DNA from: Atherix ibis
Taxonomy: Eukaryota; Arthropoda; Insecta; Diptera; Athericidae
Direction of reading: 5' to 3'
DNA: 64,000 bases
Assembly (NCBI GenBank): GCA_958298945.1
Contig: OY282608.1
Location: 12,315,933 to 12,379,932, forward strand
The notes under the pieces were generated by a model. It ran no database searches, was not told the DNA's origin, and saw only the letters and a program-made list of their open reading frames with translations. Within the stretch, counting starts at the first letter, position 1, and each line of letters opens with the position of its first letter. This document shows positions 10,441 to 20,897 of the stretch, one piece after another. The position numbers and the translations under genes are program-made.

Positions 10441-13073
10441 TTGTTGGCTTGTTGGTTTGTTCGTTAGTTGGTTTGTTGGTTACTTGGTTTGTTGGTTTGT
10501 TGGTTTGTTGGTTTGTTCGTTTGTCGGTTTGTTGGTTTGTTGTTTTGTTGGATTGGTGGCTTGTTGGTTTGTTGGTTTGTTGGTTTGTTGGCTTGTTGCT
10601 TTGTTCGTTTTTTGGTTTGTTGGCTTGTTGGTTTGTTGGGTTTTTGGTTTGTTGGTTTGTTGGTTTGTTGGTTTGTTGGTTTGTTAGTTTGTTTGTGTGT
10701 TTGTTTGTTGGCTTGTTCGCTTGTTGGTTTGTTGGTTTGTTGGTTTGTTGGCTTGTTGCTTTGTTCGTTTTTTGGTTTGTTGGCTTGTTGGTTTGTTCGT
10801 TTGTTGGTTTGTTGGTTACTTGGTTTGTTGGTTTTTTGGCTTATTGGCTTGTTGGTTTGTTGGTTTGTTCGTTTGTCGGTTTGTTGGTTTGTTGTTTTGT
10901 TGGATTGGTGGCTTGTTGGTATGTTGGTTTGTTGGCTTGTTGGTTTGTTGGGTTTTTGGTTTGTTGGTTTGTTGGTTTGTTGGTTTGTTAGTTTGTTTGT
11001 GTGTTTGTTTGTTGGCTTGTTGGCTTGTTGGTTTGTTGGTTTGTTTGTTTGTTGGCTTGTTGCTTTGTTCGTTTTTTGGTTTGTTGGCTTGTTGGTTTGT
11101 TCGTTTGTTGGTTTGTTGGTTACTTGGTTTGTTGGTTTGTTGGTTTGTTGGTTTGTTGGTTTGTTGGTTTGTTCGTTTGTTGGTTTGTTGGTTTGTTCGT
11201 TTGTTGGTTTGTTGGTTTGTTGGTTTGTTGGCTTGTGGGCTTGTTGGTTTGTTGGTTTGTTGACTTGTTGGTGCGTTGGTTTGTTGGCTTGTTGGTTTTG
11301 TTGGCTTGTTGGTTTGTTGGTTTGTTGGCTTGTTGGTTTGTTTCTTTGTTGGTTTGTTGGTTTGTTGGTTTGTTGGTTTGTTGGCTTGTTGGTTTTTTGG
11401 TTTTTTGGTTTGTTGGTTTGTTGGTTTGTTGGCTTGTTGGTTTGTTGGTTTGTTGGTTTGTTGGTTTGTAGGTTTGTTGGTTTGTTGGTTTGTTGGTTTG
11501 CTGGCTTGTTGGTTTGTTGGTTTGTTCGTTTGTTGGTTTGTAGGTTTGTTGGTTTGTTGGCTTGTTGGCTTGTTGGTTTGTTGGTTTGTTGGTTTGTTGG
11601 CTTGTTGGTTGGTTGGTTTTTTTTGGTTTGTTGGTTTTTTGGTTTGTTGGTTTGTTGGTTTGTTGGTATGTTGGTTTGTTCGTTTGTTGGTTTGTTGGTT
11701 GTTTGGTTTGTTGGTTTGTTGGTTTGTTGGTTTGTTGGTTTGTTGGTTTGTTGGCTTATTGCCTTGTTGGTTTGTTAATTTGTTCGTTTGTTGGTTTGTT
11801 GGTTTGTTGTTTTGTTGGATTGTTGGCTTGTTGGTTTGTTGGTTTGTTGGCTTGTTGGATTGTTGGTTTTTTGGTTTGTTGGTTTGTTGGTTTGTAGGTT
11901 TGTTGGTTTGTTGGTTTGTTGGTTTGTTGGTTTGTTGGTTTGTTGGTTTGTTGGTTTGTTGGTTTGTTGGTTTGTTGGTTTGTTGGTTTGTTAGTTTGTT
12001 GGTGTGTTTGTTTGTTGGCTTGTTGGCTTGTTGGTTTGTTGGTTTGTTGGTTTGTTGGTTTGTTGGTTTGTTGCTTTGTTTGTGTTTTGGTTTTTTGGCT
12101 TGTTGGTTTGTTCGTTTGTTGGTTTGTTGGTTACTTGGTTTGTTGGTTTGTTGGTTTGTTGGTTTGTTGGTTTGTTGGTTTGTTGGTTTGTTCGTTTGTT
12201 GGTTTGTTGGTTTGTTGGTTTGTTGGTTTTTTGGTTTGTGGGTTTGTTGGTTTGTTGGTTTGTTGGTTTGTTGGTTTGTTGGTTTGTTGGTTTGTTGGTT
12301 TGTTTGTTTGTTGGTTTGTTGGTTTATTGGTTTGTTGGTTTGTTGGTTTGTTGGTTTGTTGGTTTGTTGGTTTGTTGGCTTGTTGGTTTGTTGGCTTGTT
12401 GGCTTGTTGGTTTGTTCGTTTGTTGGATTGTTCGTTTGTTGGTTTGTTGTTTTGTTGGTTTGTTGGCTTGTTGGCATGTTGGTTTATTGGGTTGTTGGCT
12501 GTTTGGTTTGTTGGTTTGTTGGCTTGTTGGTATGTTGGTTTGTTGGTTTGTTGGTTTGTTGGTTTGTTGGTTTGTTGGTTTGTTCGTTTGTTGGTTTATT
12601 GGTTTGTTGGTTTGTTGGTTTGTTGGTTTGTTGGTTTGTTGGTTTGTTGGTTTGTTGGTTTGTTGTTTTGTTGGTTTGTTGGCTTGTTGGCATATTGGTT
12701 TATTGGTTTGTTGGCTTTTTGGTTTATTGGTTTGTTGGCTTGTTGGTATATTGGTTTGTTGGTTTGTTGGTTTGTTGGCTTGTTGGCATGTTGGTTTATT
12801 AGTTTGTTGGCTTTTTGGTTTATTGGTTTGTTGGCTTGTTGGTATGTTGGTTTGTTGGTTTGTTGGTTTGTTGGTTTGTTCGTTTGTTGGTTTGTTGGTT
12901 TGTTGGTTTGTTGGTTTGTTGGTTTGTTGGTTTGTTGGTTTGTTGGTTTGTTGGTTTGTTGGTTTGTTGGTTTGTTGGTTTGTTGGTTTGTTGGTTTGTT
13001 GGTTTGTTGGTTTGTTGGTTTGTTGGTTTGTTGGTTTGTTGGTTTGTTGGTTTGTTGGTTTGTTGGTTTGTTG
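10441..13073 (+). repeat. Family A higher-order unit A4 (about 2.63 kb)
   Basis: This is the last family A unit. Its anchor carries an extra G-to-A variant (TTCGTTAG at about 10,462). It has T8 at 11,617-11,624 and CTTATTGCC at 11,755, and its last 192 bp are pure octamer. Beyond 13,073 the variant order no longer matches family A. Confidence 0.83.
12882..13073 (+). repeat. Longest pure octamer tract noticed, 24 units
   Basis: The consensus is uninterrupted from just after a TTCG variant (C at 12,881) to a TTGATTTG variant (A at 13,074). It marks the boundary between families A and B. Confidence 0.88.
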
Positions 13074-13336
13074 ATTTGTTGGTTTCTTGGTTTGGTGGTT
13101 TGTTGGTTTGTTGGTTTGTTAGCTTGTTGGCTTGTTGGTTTGTTGGTTTGTTCGTTTGTTCGTTTGTTGGTTTGTTGGTTTGTTGGTTTGTTGGTTTGTT
13201 ATTTTGTTGGCTTGTTGGCTTGTTAGTTTGTTGGTTTGTTGGTTTGTTGGTTTGTTGGTTTGTTGGTTTGTTGGTTTGTTGGCTTGTTGGTTTGTTGGGT
13301 TGTTGGTTTGGTCATTTGTTGGTTTGTTGGTTTGTT
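13074..13336 (+). repeat. Junction between families A and B
   Basis: These octamers carry variants (TTAGCTTG, TTATTTTG, TTGGGTTG, TTGGTCATTTG near 13,313) that I do not see in the same order elsewhere. Nothing non-repetitive is present. Confidence 0.7.
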
Positions 13337-14928
13337 CGTTTGTTCGTTTGTTGGTTTGTTGGTTTGTTGGTTTTTTGGTTATTTGGCTTTTTGGTTTGTT
13401 GGCTTTTTGGTTTGTTGGTTTGTTGGTTTGTTGGCTTGTTGGTTTGTTGGTTTGTTTGTTTGTTGGTTTGTTTGTTTGCTGGTTTGTTGGTTTGTTGGTT
13501 TGTTGGTTTATTGGTTTGTTGGCTTGTTGGTTTGTTGGTTTGTTGGTTTGTTGGTTTATTGGTTTGCTGGCTTGTTGGTTTGTTGGTTTGTTCGTTTGTT
13601 GGTTTGTAGATTTGTTGGTTTGTTGGCTTGTTGGCTTGTTGGTTTGTTGGTTTGTTGGTTTGTTGGCTTGTTGGTTTGCTGGTTTTGTTGGTTTGTTGGT
13701 TTGTTGGTTTGTTGGTTTGTTGGTTTGTTGGTTTGTTGGCTTGTTGGTTTGCTGGTTTTGTTGGTTTGTTGGTTTGTTGGTTTGTTGGTTTGTTGGTTTG
13801 TTGGTTTGTTGGTTTATTGGTTTGTTGGTTTGTTGATTTGTTGGTTTGTTGGTTTGTTGGTTTGTTCGTTTGTTGGTTTGTTGGTTGTTTGGTTTGTTGG
13901 TTTGTTGGTTTGTTGGTATGTTGGTTTGTTGGTTTGGTGGCTTATTGGCTTGTTGGTTTGTTGGTTTGTTCGTTTGTTGGTTTGTTGGTTTGTTGTTTTG
14001 TTGGATTGTTGGCTTGTTGGTTTTTTGGTTTGTTGGCTTGTTGGTTTGTTGGTTTTTTGGTTTGTTGGTTTTGTGGTTTGTTGGTTTGTTGGTTTGTTGG
14101 TTTGTTGGTTTGTTGGTTTGTTCGTTTGTTCGTTTGTTCGTTTGTTCGTTTGTTCGTTTGTTGGTTTGTTGGTTTGTTGGTTTGTTGGTTTGCTGGCTTG
14201 TTGGTTTGTTAGTTTGTTGGTGAGTTTGTTTGTTGGCTTGTTTGTTTGTTTGTTTGTTGGTTTGTTGGTTTGTTGGTTTTTTGGTTTGTTGGTTTTTTGG
14301 TTTGTTGGTTGGTTATTTTGTTGGTTTGTTGGTTTGTTGGTTTGTTGGTTTGTTGGTTTGTTGGTTTGTTGGTTTGTTCGTTTGCTGGTTTGTTGGTTTG
14401 TTGGCTTGTTGGTTTGTTGGTTTGTTGGTTGTTTGGCTTATTGGTTTGTTGGTTTGTTCGTTTGTTGGTTTGTTGGTTTGTTATTTTGTTGGATTGTTGG
14501 CTTGTTGGTTTGTTGGTGTGTTGGCTTGTTGGTTTGTTGGTTTTTTGGTTTGTTGGTTTGTTGGTTAGTTGGTTTGTTGGTTTGTAGTTTGTGGGTTTGT
14601 TGGTTTGTTGGTTTGTTGGTTTGTTGGTTTGTTGGTTTGTTGGTTTGTTGGTTTGTTGGTTTGTTGGCTTGTTGGTTTGTTGGTTTGTTAGTTTGTTGGT
14701 GTGTTTGTTTGTTGGCTTGTTGGCTTGCTGGTTTGTTGGTTTGTTGGTTTGTTGGTTAGTTGGTTTGTTGGTTTGTAGTTTGTGGGTTTGTTGGTTTGTT
14801 CGTTTTTTGGTTTGTTGGCTTGTTGGTTTGTTCGTTTGTTGGTTTGTTGGTTTGTTCGTTTGTTGGTTTGTTGGTTTGTTGGTTTGTTGGTTTGTTCGTT
14901 TGTTGGTTTGTTGGTTTGTTGGTTTGTT
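13337..14928 (+). repeat. Family B unit B1 (1,592 bp)
   Basis: B1 starts with the doublet TTCGTTTGTTCG and, 44 bp later, GGTTATTTGG (A at 13,381). The same pair, at the same 44-bp distance, starts B2 (14,929/14,973). B3 (18,540/18,584) and B4 (19,084/19,128) also have it, with TTAG in place of the first TTCG. B1 also has GTAGATTTG at about 13,608 and TTGGTGAG with a TTTG run at 14,223-14,260. Its run of five successive TTCGTTTG variants near 14,121-14,160 is unusual. Confidence 0.83.
14237..14260 (+). repeat. TTTG tetramer run
   Basis: Several consecutive TTTG tetramers replace the TTTG-TTGG alternation here. Equivalent runs occur near 15,780-15,800 and 19,940-19,960, after the same TTGGTGAG marker. 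This shows the 4-bp substructure of the unit and helps to align B1, B2 and B4. Confidence 0.75.
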
Positions 14929-16600
14929 CGTTTGTTCGTTTGTTGGTTTGTTGGTTTGTTGGTTTTTTGGTTATTTGGTTTTTTGGTTTGTTGGCTTTTT
15001 GGTTTGTTAGTTTGTTGGTTTGTTGGGTTGTTGGTTTGTTGGTTTGTTTGTTTGTTGGTTTGTTTGTTTGTTGGTTTGTTGGTTTGTTGGTTTGTTGGTT
15101 TATTGGTTTGTTGGCTTGTTGGTTTTATTGGTTTGTTGGTTTGTTGGTTTGTTTGCTTGTTGGTTTGTTGGTTTGTTGGTTTGTTGGTTTGTTGGTTGTT
15201 GGTTTGCTGGCTTGTTGGTTTGTTGGTTTGTTCGTTGTTGGTTTGTAGATTTGTTGGTTTGTTGGCTTGTTGGCTTGTTGGTTTGTTGGTTTGTTGGTTT
15301 GTTGGCTTGTTGGTTTGTTGGTTTTGTTGGTTTGTTGGTTTGTTGGTTTGTTGGTTTGTTGGTTTGTTGGTTTGTTGGTTTGTTGGTTTGTTGGTTTGTT
15401 GAATTGTTGGTTTGTTGGTTTGTTGGTTTGTTCGTTTGTTGGTTTTTGGTTGTTTGGTTTGTTGGGTTGTTGGTTTGTTGGTATGTTGGTTTGTTGGTTT
15501 GTTGGCTCATTGGCTTGTTGGTTTGTTGGTTTGTTCGTTTGTTGGTTTGTTGGTTTGTTGTTTTGTTGGATTGTTGGCTTGTTGGTTTTTTGGTTTGTTG
15601 GCTTGTTGGTTTGTTGGTTTTTTGGTTTGTTGGTTTTTTGGTTTGTTGGTTTGTTGGTTTGTTGGTTTGTTAGTTTGTTGGTTTGTTCGTTTGTTCGTTT
15701 GTTTGTTTGTTGGTTTGTTGGTTTGCTGGCTTGTTGGTTTGTTGGTTTGTAGTTTGTTGGTGAGTTTGTTTGTTGGCTTGTTTGTTTGTTTGTTTGTTGG
15801 TTTGTTGGTTTGTTGGTTTTTTGGTTTGTTGGTTTTTTGGTTTGTTGGCTTTTTGGTTTGTTGGTTTGTTGGTTTGTTCGTTTTTTGGTTTGTTGGCTTG
15901 TTGGTTTGTTCGTTTGTTGGTTTGTTGGTTACTTGGTTGGTTATTTTGTTGGTTTGTTGGTTTGTTGGTTTGTTGGGTTGTTTGTTTGATAGTTTGTTGG
16001 TTTGTTGGTTTGTTGGTTTGTTCGTTTGTTGGTTTGTTGGTTTGTTGGTTTGTTGGTTTGCTGGCTTGTTGGCTTGTTGGTTTGTTGGTTTGTTGGCTTG
16101 TTGGTTTGTTGGTTTGTTGGTTTGTTGGCTTGCTGGTTTGTTGTCTTGTTGGTTTGTTCGTTTGGTGGTATGTTGGTTTGTTCGTTTGTTCGTTTGTTCC
16201 TTTGTTGGTTTGTTGGTTTGTTGGTTTGTTGGTTTGCTGGTTTTTTGGTTTTTTGGTTTATTAGTTTGTTGGCTTTTTGGTTTGTTGGTTTGTTGGTTTG
16301 TTTGTTTGTTGTCTTGTTGGTTTGTTGGCTTGTTGATTTTTTGGTTTGTTGGTTTGTTGGTTTGTTGACTTGTTGGTTTGTTGGTTTGTTGGTTTGTTGG
16401 TTTGTTGGTTTGTTGGTTTGCTGGCTTGTTGGTTTGTTGGTTTGTTCGTTTGTTGGTTTGTAGGTTTGTTGGTTTGTTGGCTTTTTGGCTTGTTTGTTTG
16501 TTGGTTTGTTGGCTTGTTGGGTTGTTGGTTTTGTTAGTTTGTTGGTTTGTTGGTTTGTTGGTTTGTTGGTTTGTTGGTTGTTCGTTTATTGGTTTGTTGG
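14929..16600 (+). repeat. Family B unit B2 (about 1.67 kb)
   Basis: B2 is colinear with B4 at an offset of about 4,141-4,158 bp (TTGGTGAG A at 15,763 and 19,921; a TTGTCTTG...TTCCTTTG string near 16,141 and 20,282). The offset becomes about 4,268 bp after a gap (CTTGTTGATTTTTTGG near 16,331 and 20,599). Several short units break the 8-bp register here (GTTCGTTGTTGG near 15,233, TTGTAGTTTG near 15,750). Confidence 0.8.
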
Positions 16601-18539
16601 TTTGTTGGTTTGTTTGTTTGTTGGCTTGTTGGTTTGTTGGTTTGTTGGCTTGTTGGTTTGTTGGTTTTGTTGGTTTGTTGGTTTGTTGGTTTGTTGGTTT
16701 GTTGGTTTGTTGGTTTGTTGGTTTGTTGGTTTGTTGGTTTGTTGGTTTGTTGGTTTGTTGGTTTGTTGGTTTGTTGGTTTTGTTGGTTTGTTGGTTTGTT
16801 GGCTTGTTGGCTTGTTGGTTTGTTGGTTTGTTAATTTGTTGGTTTGTTGGTTTTTTGGTTTGTTGGTTTGTTCGTTTGTTGGTTTGTTGGTTTGTTGGCT
16901 TATTGGTTTGTTGGTTTGGTGGTTTGTTGGTTTGTTGGTTTGTTAGTTTGTTGGTTTGTTGATTTGTTGGTTTGTTGGCTTGTTCGTCTGTTGGCTTGTT
17001 GGCTTGTTGGTTTGTTGGTTTGTTTGTTTGTTGGTTTGTTTGTTTGTTGGTTTGTTGGTTTGTTGGCTTGTTGGCTTGTTGGTGTGTTGGTTTGTTGGTT
17101 TGTTGGTTTGTTGGCTTGTTGGTTTGTTGGTTTGTTGTTTGTTGGTTTGTTGGTTTGTTGGTTTCTTGGTTTATTGGCTTGTTGGTTTGTTGGCTTGTTG
17201 GCTTGTTGGTTTGTTGGTTTGTTGGTTTGTTGGTTTGTTGGTCTGTTGGCTTGTTGGCTTGTTGGTTTGTTGGTTTGTTTGTTTGTTGGCTTGTTGGTTT
17301 GTTGGCTTGTTGGTTTGTTGGTTTTTTGGTTTGTTGGTTTGTTCGTTTGTTGGTTTGTTGGTTTGTTGGCTTATTGGTTTGTTGTTTTGGTGGTTTGTTG
17401 GTTTGTTGGTTTGTTAGTTTGTTGGTTTGTTGATTTGTTGGTTTATTGGCTTGTTGGTCTGTTGGCTTGTTGGCTTGTTGGTTTGTTGGTTTGTTTGTTT
17501 TTTGGTTTGTTTGTTTGTTGGTTTGTTGGTTTGTTGGCTTGTTGGCTTGTTGGTGTGTTGGTTTGTTGGTTTGTTGGTTTGTTGGCTTGTTGGTTTGTTG
17601 GTTTGTTGTTTGTTGGTTTGTTGGTTTGTTGGTTTGTTGGTTTATTGGCTTGTTGGTTTGTTGGCTTGTTGGCTTGTTGGTTTGTTGGTTTGTTCGTTTG
17701 TTGGTTTGTTGGTTTGTTGGTTTGTTGGCTTGTTGGCTTGTTGGTTTGTTGGTTTGTTGGTTTGTTGGTTTGTTGGTTTGTTGGTTTGTTGGTTTGTTGG
17801 TTTGTTGGTTTGTTCGTTTGTTGGTTTGTTGGTTTGTTGGCTTGTTGGTTTGTTGGTTTGTTGGTTGTTTGGTTTGTTGGTTTGTTGGTTTTTGGTTTGT
17901 TGGTTTGTTGGTTTGTTGGTTTGTTGGTTTGTTGGTTTGTTGTTTTGTTGGATTGTTGGCTTGTTGGTTTGTTGGTTTGTTGGCTTGTTGGTTTGTTTGT
18001 TTGTTGTTTTGTTGGTTTGTTGGCTTGTTGGCTTGTTGGTGTGTTGGTTTGTTGGTTTGTTGGTTTGTTGGCTTGTTGGTTTGTTGGTTTGTTGTTTGTT
18101 GGTTTGTTGGTTTGTTGGTTTGTTGGTTTGTTGGTTTGTTGGTTTGTTGGTTTGTTGGTTTGTTGTTTTGTTGGATTGTTGGATTGTTGGCTTGTTGGTT
18201 TGTTGGTTTGTTGGCTTGTTGGCTTGTTGGTTTTTTGGTTTGTTGGTTTGTTGGTTTGTTGGTTTGTTGGTTTGTAGTTTGTGGGTTTGTTGGTTTGTTG
18301 GTTTGTTGGTTTGTTGGTTTGTTAGTTTGTTGGTGCGTTTGTTTGTTGGCTTGTTGGTTTGTTGGTTTGTTGGTTTGTTGGTTTGTTGCTTTGTTCGTTT
18401 TTTGGTTTGTTGGCTTGTTGGTTAGTTCGTTTGTTGGTTTGTTCATTTGTTGGTTTGTTGGTTTGTTGGTTTGTTGGTTTGTTGGCTTGTTGGTTTGTTG
18501 GCTTGTTGGTTTGTTCGTTTGTTGGTTTGTTGGGTTGTT
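16601..18539 (+). repeat. Spacer between B2 and B3 with a 471-bp sub-repeat
   Basis: A block of 471 bp occurs twice in tandem. CTTATTGGTTTG is at 16,899 and 17,370, and a 7-bp short unit TTTGTTGTTTG is at 17,131 and 17,602. A partial third copy has the same short unit at 18,088, 486 bp further on. Because each copy contains short units, its length is not a multiple of 8. The rest is octamers with common variants, including a 7-bp unit near 17,890 and a TTGTAGTTTGTGGG string near 18,270 that also occurs at about 14,580 and 14,770. Confidence 0.78.
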
Positions 18540-19083
18540 AGTTTGTTCGTTTGTTGGTTTGTTGGTTTGTTGGTTTTTTGATTATTTGGTTTTTTGGTTT
18601 GTTGGCTTTTTGGTTTGTTGGTTTGTTGGTTTGTTGGCTTGTTGGTTTGTTGGTTTGTTTGTTTGTTGGTTTGTTTGTTTGTTGGTTTGTTGGTTTGTTG
18701 GTTTGTTGGTTTATTGGTTTGTTGGTTTGTTGGTTTTGTTGGTTTGTTGGTTTGTTGGTTTGTTGGCTTGTTGGTTTGTTGGTTTGTTGGTTTGTTGGTT
18801 TGTTGGTTGTTGGTTTGATGGCTTGTTGGTTTGTTGGTTTGTTCGTTTGTTGGTTTGTAGATTTGTTGGTTTGTTGGCTTGTTGGCTTGTTGGTTTGTTG
18901 GTTTGTTGGTTTGTTGGCTTGTTGGTTTGTTGGTTTGTTGGTTTGTTGGTTTGTTGCTTTGTTCGTTTTTTGGTTTGTTGGCTTGTTGGTTAGTTCGTTT
19001 GTTGGTTTGTTCGTTTGTTGGTTTGTTGGTTTGTTGGTTTGTTGGTTTGTTGGTTTGTTGGTTTGTTGGTTTGTTGGTTTGTT
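18540..19083 (+). repeat. Family B unit B3 (544 bp, truncated)
   Basis: B3 has the same start as B4 (TTAGTTTGTTCG, then TTATTTGG at 44 bp) and the GTAGATTTG marker at about 18,858, but it is cut short after 544 bp, where B4 begins. It has one private variant, GATTATTTGG, at the start marker. Confidence 0.78.
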
Positions 19084-20417
19084 AGTTTGTTCGTTTGTTG
19101 GTTTGTTAGTTTGTTGGTTTTTTGGTTATTTGGTTTTTTGGTTTGTTGGCTTTTTGGTTTGTTGGTTTGTTGGTTTGTTGGTTTGTTGGTTTGTTTGTTT
19201 GTTGGTTTGTTTGTTTGTTGGTTTGTTTGTTTGTTGGTTTGTTGGTTTGTTGGTTTGTTGGTTTATTGGTTTGTTGGCTTGTTGGTTTTATTGGTTTGTT
19301 GGTTTGTTGGTTTGTTGGCTTGTTAGTTTGTTGGTTTGTTGGTTTATTGGTTTGTTGGTTGTTGGTTTGCTGGTTTGTTAGTTTGTTGGTTTGTTCGTTT
19401 GTTGGTTTGTAGATTTGTTGGTTTGTTGGCTTGTTGGTTTGTTGGTTTGTTGGTTTGTTGGTTTGTTGGCTTGTTGGTTTGTTGGTTTTGTTGGTTTGTT
19501 AGTTTGTTGGTTTGTTGGTTTGTTGGTTTGTTGGTTTGTTGGTTTGTTGGTTTGCTGGTTTGTTGGTTTGTTGGTTTGTTGGTTTGTTGTTTTGTTGGTT
19601 TGTTCGTTTGTTGGTTTGTTGGTTGTTTGGTTTGTTAGTTTGTTGGTTTGTTGGTATGTTGGTTTGTTGGTTTGTTGGCTTATTGGCTTGTTGGTTTGTT
19701 GGTTTGTTCGTTTGTTGGTTTGTTGTTTTGTTGGATTGTTAGCTTGTTGGTTTTTTGATTTGTTGGCTTGTTGGTTTGTTGGTTTTTTGGTTTGTTGGTT
19801 TTTTGTTTTGTTGGTTTGTTGGTTTGTTGGTTTGTTGGTTTGTTCGTTTGTTCGTTTGTTGATTTGTTGGTTTGTTGGTTTGCTGGCTTGTTGGTTTGTT
19901 GGTTTGTTAGTTTGTTGGTGAGTTTGTTTGTTGGCTTGTTGGCTTGTTTGTTTGTTTGTTTGTTGGTTTGTTGCTTTGTTGGTTTTTTGGTTTGTTGGTT
20001 TTTTGGTTTGTTGGCTTTTTGGTTTGTTGGTTTGTTGGTTTGTTCGTTTTTTGGTTTGTTGGCTTGTTGGTTTGTTCGTTTGTTGGTTTGTTGGTTACTT
20101 GGTTTGTTATTTTGTTGGTTTGTTGGTTTGTTGGTTTGTTGGGTTGTTGGTTTGTTCGTTTGTTGGTTTGTTGGTTTGTTCGTTTGTTGGTTTGTTGGTT
20201 TGTTGGTTTGTTGGCTTGTTGGCTTGTTGGTTTGTTGGTTTGTTGGCTTGTTGGTTTGTTGGTTTGATGGCTGGCTGGTTTGTTGTCTTGTTGGTTTGTT
20301 CGTTTGGTGGTATGTTGGTTTGTTCGTTTGTTCGTTTGTTCCTTTGTTGGTTTGTTGGTTTGTTGGTTTGTTGGTTTGTTGGTTTGTTGGTTTGTTGGTT
20401 TGTTGGTTGTTTGGTTT
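19084..20417 (+). repeat. Family B unit B4 (about 1.33 kb before family D)
   Basis: B4 is colinear with B2 at an offset of about 4.15 kb. Markers are TTATTTGG (A at 19,128), GTAGATTTG (about 19,411), TTGGTGAG (A at 19,921), GGTTACTTGG (20,095) and TTCCTTTG (about 20,340). Its right end grades into family D: the B2-like variants continue to about 20,780, past the first GTGTGTTTG marker of family D at 20,418. Confidence 0.78.
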
Positions 20418-20897
20418 GTGTGTTTGTTGGTTTGTTGGTTTGTTGGTTTGTTGGTTTGTTGGCTTGTTGGTTTGTTGGTTTGTTGGCTTATTGGCTTGTT
20501 GGTTTGTTGGTTTGTTCGTTTGTTGGTTTGTTGGTTTGTTGTTTTGTTAGATTGTTGGTTTGTTGGTTTGTTGGTTTGTTGGTTTGTTGGTTTGTTGGCT
20601 TGTTGATTTTTTGGTTTGTTGGTTTGTTGGTTTGTTGACTTGTTGGTTTGTTGGTTTGTTGGTTTGTTGGTTTGTTGGTTTGTTGGTTTGCTGGCTTGTT
20701 GGTTTGTTGGTTTGTTCGTTTGTTGGTTTGTAGGTTTGTTGGTTTGTTGGCTTTTTGGCTTGTTTGTTTGTTGGTTTGTTGGCTTTTTGGTTTGTTGGTT
20801 TGTTGGTTTGTTGGTTTATTGGTTTGTTCGTTTTTTGGTTTGTTGGTTTGTCGGTTTGTTGGCTTGTTGGTTTGTTGGTTTGTTGGTTGTTTGGTTT
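20418..20897 (+). repeat. Family D short unit D0 (480 bp)
   Basis: D0 is bounded by two copies of GGTTGTTTGGTTTGTGTG, whose GTGTG begins at 20,418 and 20,898. The spacing of 480 bp is exactly 60 octamers. It also contains the B2-like string CTTGTTGATTTTTTGG near 20,599, so it is a mosaic of families B and D. Confidence 0.75.

Noticed and set aside
15507..18446. Long - strand open frame (about 980 codons), rich in N, Q, T, P and K, like a prion-like protein
   Set aside because: It has the same cause on the other strand. The residue cycle follows directly from AACAAACC, with no domain and no sign of selection on codons.
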